A stretch of DNA of 64,000 nucleotides from Bradyrhizobium xenonodulans (GTDB lineage: Bacteria > Pseudomonadota > Alphaproteobacteria > Rhizobiales > Xanthobacteraceae). The notes beneath the pieces were generated by a model, which was not told the DNA's origin, searched no databases, and saw nothing but the letters and a program-made list of their open reading frames with translations. The translations under genes and the position numbers were made by a program. The stretch is from assembly GCF_027594865.1 (NCBI RefSeq), contig NZ_CP089391.1:6850501-6914500 (forward strand), given 5' to 3'. Below are positions 45,874 to 55,114 of this stretch, piece by piece; the stretch's first letter is position 1; each line of letters begins with the position of its first letter.

Positions 45874-47301
45874 TCAACCCGCGATATCGATCGGTCTTGA
45901 AGTAGCGTACCGGAGCGCTCGTTTGAGCTCCGCAAACTGCTGGAACATGACAATGATTGCAATCATTCCAGCACCCAGCTCAGCGATTGCTTGACTGGCC
46001 AACAGTCCGTTGAAACCCGATATGACCGGCAACACCAGTATGGCCGGTATGAAGAAATACCCGTGCCTCGCCAAGGATACGATCACACTGAGGCGTGCTC
46101 TCCCGAACGACTGAAGCATCGTCGTCACGAAACTCTCAATACCAAAAAGCCAAAAAAAGAGATGGAAAACGATACAGGACAAGACGGCAATTTCAGTGAC
46201 GTTCTCGTTATCGCTGAACAGTTTGACCAAAGGTCGGGCAAAACTCACAACGGCCGCGGAATACGCAACCGAGAGCGCGACAGTTATGGACAGCATGAGC
46301 TTTGCGGCCTTCCATACGCGGGGAAGATCGCGTGCGCCCCAACCGAAACCCAGGACAGCTTGAGAGCCCATACAAAAGCCGGTGACAGGCAGTGCGCCGA
46401 TCGTCAGCAATCGCACAGCTATTCCCATGGCCGCGATGCAGTCGTCTCCGAACGGCGCAGCAGCTCCGTACAGGAGCATGGAGGCAGTGGCAGACAAAAT
46501 GCCGGTCATGGTGGCTGGCGCACCTATGAACGCGATCTGTCTGATGCGACTTGTTTGCAATGAGACGTAAGAAATCTTGACGAGGACTATCCCGCCTAGC
46601 TTCGCAAAATGCGCAATGTAGAGGCTAATGGCAGCGATCTGAGATACCAGCGTTGCGAGGGCTGCGCCTCGCACACCGAGGTTGAGTAAGAAGATGAAGG
46701 CCGGATCGAGCACCGCGTTCAGTATGAAGGCGGTAAGCATCGTCCACATGCTGAAACGTGTGTTGCCCTCGGCTCTAACGATGAAGCCGTTGACGATGTT
46801 TAGAAGCATCAGGGTGTACCCGAACAATAGCGTCGCCGCATAGTCGAGCGCCACGGGCATGATGGTTGGAGTTGCCCCGAGCGTTACGAAGATCCGTCGC
46901 AAGTTTAGCAGTAAGAGAACCGTAAACATGATACCAATCGGAGCGGCCAGGGCCAGCGCGGTACTCGCGCCCCTACTTGCCTCCAGGTACTCACCAGCAC
47001 CAAGATGGCGAGATATGAACGAGGCTGTTCCAACACCGATTCCCTGACCGACTGCCGTCAGCAGGACCACGACGGGCAAGGTCATGCTGACAGCTGCGAT
47101 CGCCTGCGCACCAAGTGCACCAACAAAGATCGCATTGACGGCCTGCTGTACCGCGTTGATCGATAGGCCAACAATAGACGGAATTGCGAGCCGCAGGATA
47201 AGGCTCGCCAGATTGGGATCCGATAGATCGATGTTCTGCTTCTTCTTTGCCATCACATCTCGATCGCACTCGACCGCTACTTCCGCATCCGGCTCATTCA
47301 T
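45874..47301 (-). CDS. MATE-family efflux transporter
   Basis: 475 residues with about 12 membrane helices. It has the MATE pattern LRLAIPSIVGLSINAVQQAVNAIFVGALG near 35, GIGVGTASFISRHLGAGE near 85, and the repeat in the second half (GFCMGSQAVLGFGWGARD near 320). It exports small molecules by Na+ or H+ antiport. The start overlaps the NRPS stop by eight bases, so the two are translated together; it most likely exports the NRPS product or protects against it. Confidence 0.9.
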   Translation of the reverse strand: MNEPDAEVAVECDRDVMAKKKQNIDLSDPNLASLILRLAIPSIVGLSINAVQQAVNAIFVGALGAQAIAAVSMTLPVVVLLTAVGQGIGVGTASFISRHLGAGEYLEASRGASTALALAAPIGIMFTVLLLLNLRRIFVTLGATPTIMPVALDYAATLLFGYTLMLLNIVNGFIVRAEGNTRFSMWTMLTAFILNAVLDPAFIFLLNLGVRGAALATLVSQIAAISLYIAHFAKLGGIVLVKISYVSLQTSRIRQIAFIGAPATMTGILSATASMLLYGAAAPFGDDCIAAMGIAVRLLTIGALPVTGFCMGSQAVLGFGWGARDLPRVWKAAKLMLSITVALSVAYSAAVVSFARPLVKLFSDNENVTEIAVLSCIVFHLFFWLFGIESFVTTMLQSFGRARLSVIVSLARHGYFFIPAILVLPVISGFNGLLASQAIAELGAGMIAIIVMFQQFAELKRALRYATSRPIDIAG

Positions 47302-50300
47302 GGATGACGGTGTCGCCGGCTCTTCCGAATTCGCTGATCGTCAGCAACAGCTCCTGTTGCAACACCGTGCAAAGATTATGGGTCACCTCATAACCGATCT
47401 GGGTTGGATCATACCTTGTTTCAATCTGTAGACGGCCGGCTTGATATCCGACGTCGAACCAGAAGAGGTGGCTCGCGGCGGCTTCATCCATGTCTTCGCC
47501 GATCCAGATTGGAGACGGGTCCTGGGCTAGGAGGCGGCGCGGAAAATGGTGCTGCAAACCCGCTCGATAATTCAGTCCGATTTTAGGTAAGGGCAGACGA
47601 TCGATCCGGCTCCGCACGGCTGGATCTCGGTTTACAAATTTCAAAACCCGAAATCCTACTCCGCTGCGCGGCAGGGCATTGCGCTGGCGGTTTATTGAAC
47701 GAGCACGATCGGGACGAGCCTCCGTTCCGGCGAGACTCAAGGAAAGCGGAACGAGCTCGCTGATATGGCCAATGATCTGCGATGGATCGATATCTTCAAA
47801 CAGCCGACCTCGGGTCGAGGTAAGGCTATCAATCCAGAGCGAATAGTTGCCGAAAACACGCCCACAGGCGCCGGATATCGCGGCAAGAAATACGTCGATG
47901 TCCTTACAATGCGTCGATCTGGCTGTAATATTGAGCAGATCAGCTGTCGCTTCTTTGCCAATCTCCAGATGATGCTTGGCCTGATCTTCCCAAAGGACCC
48001 GGCAATTCGCGTCATCCGCTCGACCTTCAAGGCGTGCATAGTGAAGCTCTCTCGCGGTCACTTGCGAAAAGCTCGCGCTACCCGCCGACGTGGGGCTGAC
48101 ATGTAAATTGAACCGATCGTAGTCGATCCTCTCCCAGTATTCGAGTTCGGCTGGCGCCTCGCTGTTCGCGTACTGCTCAAGGCGCTTCAACCATGGAGAG
48201 AGCATTTGCATGGTCTCGGGGCCGCTTACGGCGTGGCCTGAGCCAAGAGCGTCGTAGGCCGCATCCAATGCTTCAAGGAACAGTCGATAGCCTATCCCGT
48301 CCGCTACAAAATGATGCATCAAGACCAGAAGATAGTAATCGCCGCTTTCCGATGTGCGGAACACCGTGACGTTAACAAGAGGCGTCTGGCCGTCAAAACG
48401 AAACATATGTTGACGTCTTGCTGAGATGCTCTCGATTGCCTTACGCTGCCGCAGGCTGGTCAATCCGCCAAGATTGATCTCCTCCACGAGACGTTCGGCC
48501 ACGGAAGCTGCGATCGTCAGACGTAGACCATCGTCGGTTCGGGCGATACGGAGCCTGAGGCCTTCGTGCCTATCCATGACATGAGCAAGGGCGCGCTCCA
48601 GCAGCCGGATATCCAGCATCCCGCCGGGCAGGAAGAACAGATCGCCTATGTTGTAGTGCTCATCGAAGCCGACAAGAGGCTTCCAAGATGCGATTGCGGG
48701 GGTAACCGGCAACGACCCGTCCACGGAAGGGGCGGTATGGAGTGCAACCGTCGCTCCATCTGCCGCCAATTCCCTAATTGTCGGCGTTCGATAGAGTCGG
48801 TCAACAGTAAGATTCAGCCCGGCTTTGCGCGCCAACGTGACGCAGCGCACGCTTAGAAGAGAATCTCCACCGATATCAAAGAAGACCTGATCAATTCCGA
48901 CCCGCTCGACGTCCAATAGATCCTGCCAGATCCCAGCAAGAATACGCTCCTTCCTCGTGCGGGGCTCGACAGATGGAGCAGGTCCGACCTCGCGGTAAGG
49001 AACGGACGACAAGCCCGCACGATCTATCTTTCCGCTTGTCGTGAGGGGGATATTGTCAACAAAACGGAAGGCGGCGGGAGTCATGTAGGATGGCAATGAG
49101 TGCTTAAGATGGGCGACAATCTCTTCCGAGCTTAGACTGTCGCGCGCGGGGATCACGCTGGCGATCAAACGACGATCGCCGTCCATGCCATCTGCAGCGA
49201 CCGCGGCCTTTGTGATTGCGGGATGAGACTCAAGAGCCTTTTCCACCTCCTCCAGCTCAATCCGATGCCCCCGTACCTTGATCTGATTGTCCGATCGGCC
49301 GCAAATCTCGAGAAGGCCCCTGGTTGAGATGCGGGCAATATCGCCGCTTCGATAAAGGACGCTGTACTGTCCGTCACCATAAGGATTTGGCACGAAGCAA
49401 CGTGTTGTCCGCTCTTGATCCCTCCAGTACCCAGCGCTTACGCAGCGCCCCGCGATGCAGAGCTCACCGGCGGCTCCGACAGGGACTCTCTTCAACGCGG
49501 CATCGAGCACGTAGAGTTTGACGTTATCGATTGGGCGCCCAACGGGGACGAGCGACACGCCGTCGTCGGCATCCGACGTTTTGTAGACTGCGGCGTTGGA
49601 CGCACATTCCGTGGCACCATAGAAGTTCCACAACGGCACGTCCGGGAAGTGCGTACGCCAGCGAACTGGGAGCGAAGATGACATCGCTTCAGCGCTGCTT
49701 GTGACGAACCGCAAGGAAGTGGATCTTGGCTGCCGCTCTTGGGAGGCAACGAGGCCGCTCAGGAGTGGCGGCGAGGCAAATAAGTGTGTCGCGCGACGTT
49801 CCGCCAACGTGCTCAACAGCAGATCTGGATCCAGCAACTGCCTACGGGTCAGGATCAGCGCAGGCACACCTCTTAGAAGTCCACCGAAGTATTCCCAAGC
49901 GGACGCAACGAGTGATGCGGACTTCTGGACAACCATCACGTCGGTGCGCTCGAACGGAGCGGTTCGCCACATCCAGTTCAGTCGATTAAGAATTGCCGAC
50001 TCCGGTATGAGAACCCCCTTCGCCCTCCCGGTCGAGGACGACGTGTATATAAGGCTCGCAATTCCCTGATCTGATGGTTTGTCGCCGCACTCAGACTCGT
50101 GCGCGAGCGTGCCGCACCCTTCTAGGGTCAACAGGCAAATCGACGGCAGGTCAAAACCAAGGTCAGTGGTACTTGCGTGAACCAAAACCTTTGCCCGACT
50201 ATCTCGCAGGATATGGTCCATCCGATCACGCGGATAATCCGGCGATATGGGGACAACGATGGATTGCAAGGCTCGTGCCGCAAGAATAACAGCGGCGACG

Positions 50301-53300
50301 TCAGGCGACCGGTCGACCAGCATGGCGACCCTGTCGCCAGCCCCCACCTCAGACGCCTCCAGTAAGGACCTGATTGCTGTTACGCGCTCACGCAGATCGC
50401 CGAATGTGATCTCACCGAAATCACCAAAATATGCCACTTGGCTGCGATGAGAGGCGCCGATTTGCTCGAACGCTTCGACCAGTGGACATTCAGTCGCGTA
50501 TGACTGCGCCGAGCCGTGCAGCGAGTCCAGCATAACGACATCCGCCCCGCTGAGACAGCTCAGATCCTTAACGGGCGCAAGTGGATTCTCAACGCAGGCC
50601 GCAATCAGACAGCGCATATTATCAGCCATACGGACGATGAGATCTCTGGAGAGGATGTCTTCGGCATATGCTAGCTGGAGAGCGATTTCATCGCCCTGAT
50701 CTTGTGCGTACAAGGTCAGATCGAATTTTACATAGCCGGTGTCGTATTCGCGGAATGTCAGATTGCACTCATGCTGATCCGGTGGCTCCGCGGCCTCGGA
50801 GTACATGTTGAACATGACCCGGAAGATCGGCGATCGTTCCGCTTCGCGATATAGCCGGCTATCCCTTACCATCCAACCGAACGGGTATGCCGAATTTGCG
50901 ATGGCATCGCTGACCAGGCCCTGGACGCGCAAGGCATGAACCGCAAAGGACTGACCGACATCGATCGCGGAACGGATTGGCAGCATATTCAGGAAAAAGC
51001 CGACAATGTCGGCACTGCCGGGTTGATCCCGTACGACTTGCGGTATGCCGACGATTATATCGTCCTGACCGCTGTACATCCGTAGCAGCAGCTTGAAGCA
51101 CGCAAGGAGCGTTGTCGACGTTGTGCATCTATGTTGGCGCGCAAACTCCCGTACCTGATTGGAGAGCTCGCTGCCGAGCAGCTCCGCATGCGAGGCGCCG
51201 CGGTGAGACTTCGTCCGCGGTCGCGCTTGTCCTGTTCCAAGCGAAAGCACCGGCGGATCATCACCAATCTGACGGCGCCAATAGCTGCGTTGGTTGGCCA
51301 GCGTCTCTGGGGTCGCGTGCTGTTTTTCCCAGACCGCGTAGGTCGAAAGCGAGGCGCGGTCCTTTGGCATGGACGCCGCGGCATCCAGGTATCTTTGTCG
51401 AAGGTCTCTGAGCAGAACAGAGATGGACCAAGCATCGATAATAATTTCGTGAGCGGTGATCAGTATCAGATGGTGGTCAGGGCGAAAACGGATCATGCGC
51501 GCGCGAAACAGATGACCTTGGCTGAGATCAAAGCTACCGCTCAGCTCTGTTTGCCGTAACTCTGCGATCAGCTCCTCGGCTTGCTGTGCCGTGAGATGAG
51601 ATGCATCAGTCAAACCAAGATTTGCGCATTGCGGATCATCAAAAAGCTGAACCGGACGATCCTCGTCGATAAAGCGCGCAGAAAGTGCCTGATGGAAATG
51701 AACGACATCGGTCCAGGCACGGTTGAATGCGACCAGATCGATGAAGCCTCTTATTCGCAGGCCGCCTTGAATGATGTAGTTCCTGGCAGACGGATCGAGC
51801 TGGGAAAGAAACCATAGGTGTTCCTGAACTCGCGTTAGAGGTGCTCGCGCAAGCTTTCCGTACGCGGGGGCTGTGCACGGTTTGGATTCGACTCGGGACG
51901 CGATCGAAGCCGCAAGAGACCGTACAGTTCCATTCAGGACCAGCCTGAAATCCGTTCTCACTCCGAGCTGGGTCTGCAATTGACCCAATATGAGCATTGC
52001 TCGGAGCGAGTCGCCGCCGAGGCTTATGAACTGATCATTCACGCCAATGTTCTCAATGCGCAGAACGCCTGCCCAAATTTGCCACAGCTTGGCTTCGAGC
52101 TCTGTTCGCGGCCCCTCGAACGGCGTCGGCAATAAAGGACGAACACTGGTCGGGTCCGGCAATGCGCCAAAATCGACTTTTCCGTTTCTGGTCCGCGGAA
52201 TACAGCCGACGTGGATGATCCTTTCCGGGAGCATGTAGGTCGGAAGCGTTTCGGCAACAAAGTTCTTAAGCTCGGTTTCCGTCACTTCAGCCGGAGCCGA
52301 CACATACGCGATTAGCTGTCTCGATCCAGTTTCCCGCTCCGCGCTTGTTATGTCTCGCGCCATAAGTTTTACGCCTGCGCAGACGGAGGCGACCGCGACA
52401 GCGCCATGTACCGAATGATGGGCACAGAGGCGGGCCTCGATCTCTCCCAGCTCAATTCTGTGCCCACGGATTTTGACCTGACGGTCCCGTCGACCGAGGC
52501 ATTCCAAGAGACCATCGGAACGGACGCGCCCGAGATCACCTGTCCTGTATAGGCGCCGGAACCCCGGGTTGTTGGAGAACGGGTTTGGCCCAAAGGCATC
52601 CTTGGTGCGAACATCGTCGTTGACGTAACCAGCCGCGACACCCACGCCGCTCACACAGATGTCGCCGACCTCTCCCGTGTCGCACAGACGAGATCCATCG
52701 GTGACATAGACCTCAAGGTTCGCAATCGGCTTGCCGATCGGCACATAAGTGTCAGCCACCGCGGGCGGTACTGAAACCAGATTGTGCGTAACGCCGTCGG
52801 CGCACTCGGTCGGCCCGTAGTGGTTGAGAATGGGGACCTGCGGATATAAGGCAAGCCATGCGCGCGCCAGTCCGGGTGTCAGCGGTTCTCCAACCGTAGA
52901 GATAATCCGCAAACTTTCCAGGGCTCTCTCAGCCGCCGCAAGGGGCTGCAGATATTCAACAAATACTGCAAGCATTGACGGGACGAATTGAGCAACCGTC
53001 ACGCTGTGCCCTTGAATTGCTTTAAGAAGAGATACTGGCGATTTCAGTGTCGCATCATCAATGATCGCGATACTGGCTCCGACGCAAAGCCCTGACAGAA
53101 GTTGCCACAGCGAGATGTCAAAGCAATGCGATGCCGTCTGCGCGATGCAATCCGTCCGAGTGAGGGCCAGGGCATCAATTTTTGCCGTCAAATGATTGTT
53201 TAAGGCTGCATGCGCAATCATTGCGCCCTTGGGCTGGCCCGTCGAACCAGACGTAAACAGAATATAGGCGAGTTCATCCGCGCTCGATGATGGCACGAAC

Positions 53301-53761
53301 GACGAAGGCTGGCCCTCACGCAGCGCCGCCTCTATCGGCATGAATTGGGTGGAGCCTTTGCTGCTCGACCGGAACAGGCTGAGCGAATGCTGCTGGTCGG
53401 GGCCAATAATCAGAGCACAGCGGCTCTGCTCAATTATGAACGACGTACGTGAATCCGGTAAGGATGGATCGAGCGGCAAGTACGTTGATCCGGCCTTCAA
53501 AATTGCGACCACCGCCGTCGCCCAGTCGAAGCCGCGCTCCCCCCAATATCCGATGACCGCGCCCCGAGCGCCATGCTCTCGTAGCCTCCTTGCGAGGGCA
53601 TCCGATCTTAGTCGCAGCGCCTCGTAGGTGAGTTCGTCTGCGCCGCTTCGCAGCGCAATTCTCTCCGGATCCGATCTCGCAAGGCGATCGATCGCCGTGA
53701 TCGCCTCGATCGGTTGACGTTCCACAAACTGATTTTTTTTGGATAGATCTCGGCTAGGCAT
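47294..53761 (-). CDS. two-module nonribosomal peptide synthetase (A-T-C-A-T-C)
   Basis: 2155 residues. Domain order: A1 (about 20-545; YILFTSGSTGQPKG, FDISLWQL, HYGPTECADG, YRTGDLGR), T1 (SLGGDSLRAM near 597), C1 (650-1080), A2 (1090-1600; LIYTSSSTGRAKG, FYGATECASN, YRSGDIAR), T2 (DIGGDSLLSV near 1640) and a terminal C (1690-2150) with an intact HHFVADG motif. C1 has AHEIIIDAWS where HHxxxDG is expected. A2 reads LVASAWEYF where the Asp that binds the substrate alpha-amine should be. There is no thioesterase, reductase or starter C domain. Release by the terminal C domain onto an amine, or by water, is possible. The product is unknown. Confidence 0.9.
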   Translation of the reverse strand: MPSRDLSKKNQFVERQPIEAITAIDRLARSDPERIALRSGADELTYEALRLRSDALARRLREHGARGAVIGYWGERGFDWATAVVAILKAGSTYLPLDPSLPDSRTSFIIEQSRCALIIGPDQQHSLSLFRSSSKGSTQFMPIEAALREGQPSSFVPSSSADELAYILFTSGSTGQPKGAMIAHAALNNHLTAKIDALALTRTDCIAQTASHCFDISLWQLLSGLCVGASIAIIDDATLKSPVSLLKAIQGHSVTVAQFVPSMLAVFVEYLQPLAAAERALESLRIISTVGEPLTPGLARAWLALYPQVPILNHYGPTECADGVTHNLVSVPPAVADTYVPIGKPIANLEVYVTDGSRLCDTGEVGDICVSGVGVAAGYVNDDVRTKDAFGPNPFSNNPGFRRLYRTGDLGRVRSDGLLECLGRRDRQVKIRGHRIELGEIEARLCAHHSVHGAVAVASVCAGVKLMARDITSAERETGSRQLIAYVSAPAEVTETELKNFVAETLPTYMLPERIIHVGCIPRTRNGKVDFGALPDPTSVRPLLPTPFEGPRTELEAKLWQIWAGVLRIENIGVNDQFISLGGDSLRAMLILGQLQTQLGVRTDFRLVLNGTVRSLAASIASRVESKPCTAPAYGKLARAPLTRVQEHLWFLSQLDPSARNYIIQGGLRIRGFIDLVAFNRAWTDVVHFHQALSARFIDEDRPVQLFDDPQCANLGLTDASHLTAQQAEELIAELRQTELSGSFDLSQGHLFRARMIRFRPDHHLILITAHEIIIDAWSISVLLRDLRQRYLDAAASMPKDRASLSTYAVWEKQHATPETLANQRSYWRRQIGDDPPVLSLGTGQARPRTKSHRGASHAELLGSELSNQVREFARQHRCTTSTTLLACFKLLLRMYSGQDDIIVGIPQVVRDQPGSADIVGFFLNMLPIRSAIDVGQSFAVHALRVQGLVSDAIANSAYPFGWMVRDSRLYREAERSPIFRVMFNMYSEAAEPPDQHECNLTFREYDTGYVKFDLTLYAQDQGDEIALQLAYAEDILSRDLIVRMADNMRCLIAACVENPLAPVKDLSCLSGADVVMLDSLHGSAQSYATECPLVEAFEQIGASHRSQVAYFGDFGEITFGDLRERVTAIRSLLEASEVGAGDRVAMLVDRSPDVAAVILAARALQSIVVPISPDYPRDRMDHILRDSRAKVLVHASTTDLGFDLPSICLLTLEGCGTLAHESECGDKPSDQGIASLIYTSSSTGRAKGVLIPESAILNRLNWMWRTAPFERTDVMVVQKSASLVASAWEYFGGLLRGVPALILTRRQLLDPDLLLSTLAERRATHLFASPPLLSGLVASQERQPRSTSLRFVTSSAEAMSSSLPVRWRTHFPDVPLWNFYGATECASNAAVYKTSDADDGVSLVPVGRPIDNVKLYVLDAALKRVPVGAAGELCIAGRCVSAGYWRDQERTTRCFVPNPYGDGQYSVLYRSGDIARISTRGLLEICGRSDNQIKVRGHRIELEEVEKALESHPAITKAAVAADGMDGDRRLIASVIPARDSLSSEEIVAHLKHSLPSYMTPAAFRFVDNIPLTTSGKIDRAGLSSVPYREVGPAPSVEPRTRKERILAGIWQDLLDVERVGIDQVFFDIGGDSLLSVRCVTLARKAGLNLTVDRLYRTPTIRELAADGATVALHTAPSVDGSLPVTPAIASWKPLVGFDEHYNIGDLFFLPGGMLDIRLLERALAHVMDRHEGLRLRIARTDDGLRLTIAASVAERLVEEINLGGLTSLRQRKAIESISARRQHMFRFDGQTPLVNVTVFRTSESGDYYLLVLMHHFVADGIGYRLFLEALDAAYDALGSGHAVSGPETMQMLSPWLKRLEQYANSEAPAELEYWERIDYDRFNLHVSPTSAGSASFSQVTARELHYARLEGRADDANCRVLWEDQAKHHLEIGKEATADLLNITARSTHCKDIDVFLAAISGACGRVFGNYSLWIDSLTSTRGRLFEDIDPSQIIGHISELVPLSLSLAGTEARPDRARSINRQRNALPRSGVGFRVLKFVNRDPAVRSRIDRLPLPKIGLNYRAGLQHHFPRRLLAQDPSPIWIGEDMDEAAASHLFWFDVGYQAGRLQIETRYDPTQIGYEVTHNLCTVLQQELLLTISEFGRAGDTVIHE

Positions 53762-54462
53762 ACGCGTCCCCCATCCGTCGCCTTCTGGGGCCCTTAATCA
53801 GAACACCGACGATCCTGATTGAGGGTATGCAGCGCGTAGCCCCCGGTATCGGCCGGTCATAGTGTGCCGGTTTGTCCGTTTCTTAGCTTCCCGTGCTTTG
53901 CGTTCACTACTGTTACCTCGATGATCGTCAGGGGAACGCGGCCGCAGCCTAGGGCCCCAAATTGGCGTTGGCACCTACCGGATCTTGTAGTCGACACGCG
54001 TGAGTCCGCATGGCACCCGCAACCAACGGGCGCCTGGACTTTGGTTTGGTGCTCTCCTCATGAAAGCGGACTTGGCCCTCGCAGGGCTGCGGATTCCTAT
54101 GGCACTCAAGCGGTAACATCGATTGTGCAAGATCCAATGCAAACACATGTTACCGTTTCCACGAGACCAGCGTCGTTTCCACAGCCGCTGGAGGGCAGTC
54201 GTCAAGCGCTCAAAGGCGGACGAGGGACATCTTGTCGCCAATCACCGCCAAGCCGATGGTGCTCGAGCAGCTGATCGCCACATCAAGGACTCGGCGTCGG
54301 CTCAAAGGCACAAATCAGTTGCCTAAGGTCATCGCAGTTGTCGGATTCGACGGCGGTTTTGAGGTCATTCACGTACCGGCAAAACACGCGGGCTGATCAC
54401 CTCGTCACCTAGATCCCGAACAGCTCTTCTTATTGAGCCGTCAATTCAACGGAGATTGCTTA
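53762..54462. other. about 700-bp divergent region between NRPS and AdoMet decarboxylase genes
   Basis: It must contain both promoters, but no clear sigma-70, sigma-54 or nod-box element was found. Short frames on both strands (for example 53949-54146 minus) have no recognised family. GC content and frame patterns suggest partly eroded sequence. Confidence 0.45.
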
Positions 54463-54855
54463 ATGATTATTGATAACGAAGAGGAAGTACCACCGGCTCT
54501 TTCAACCGGTGCGACGCATATGCTCATCGAGCTATGGGGAGCGAAAAACCTCGACGATCCGGACCTTGCGGAAGACGCCATCCGAAAAGCCATCCATGCG
54601 GCGAGTGCGACATTACTCCACCTCCATGTTCATAAGTTTTGTCCGGGCAACGGCGTCTCGGCAATAGCGTTGTTGGCTGAATCGCACATGACCTTACATA
54701 CTTGGCCTGAGAGGTCCTACGCGGCCGTTGATGTTTTCGTATGTGGCGACAGCAATCCTGCGAGCGCCGTGCCAGTACTAGTTGAGGCCTTTCAGCCTGA
54801 ACGGTCGGACGTTCGCAGCTTCCGGAGAGGTGTGTCAATCAAGCCAACCAGTTGA
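54463..54855 (+). CDS. speH: S-adenosylmethionine decarboxylase proenzyme
   Basis: 130 residues from ATG 54463, chosen because GGAG lies nine bases upstream (TTG 54433 is an alternative). The self-cleavage site is LAESHMTLHTWPE, where Ser becomes the pyruvoyl group, followed by AAVDVFVCGD. The N-terminal THMLIELWGAKNLDD fits the small SpeH type. It makes decarboxylated AdoMet for aminopropyl transfer. No spermidine synthase is nearby; it diverges from the NRPS operon, so it may feed an aminopropyl or polyamine unit into that product. Confidence 0.9.
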   Translation: MIIDNEEEVPPALSTGATHMLIELWGAKNLDDPDLAEDAIRKAIHAASATLLHLHVHKFCPGNGVSAIALLAESHMTLHTWPERSYAAVDVFVCGDSNPASAVPVLVEAFQPERSDVRSFRRGVSIKPTS

Positions 54856-55114
54856 AGCAGATGGTCGATCCCTCGGGTGAGGGCATCGAGCTCGCTGCCT
54901 CAATCGAAAAAATATCTTGGACTAACTCTAGCATCAAAACTCGACCGCGGGGGTTGCTGACGTATGCTTATTTGTTGGCCGTCAATATCGACCATCATTA
55001 AAGATTGCACGGACTTATGGCGCAAGCCTGCCCAATGGTAGCGCCCCTCTGCCACAACTAGCACTTGCTTCGGCGCGGATGCGCCTTGGCAATGGCCATT
55101 GCCGTTTTGGATCT

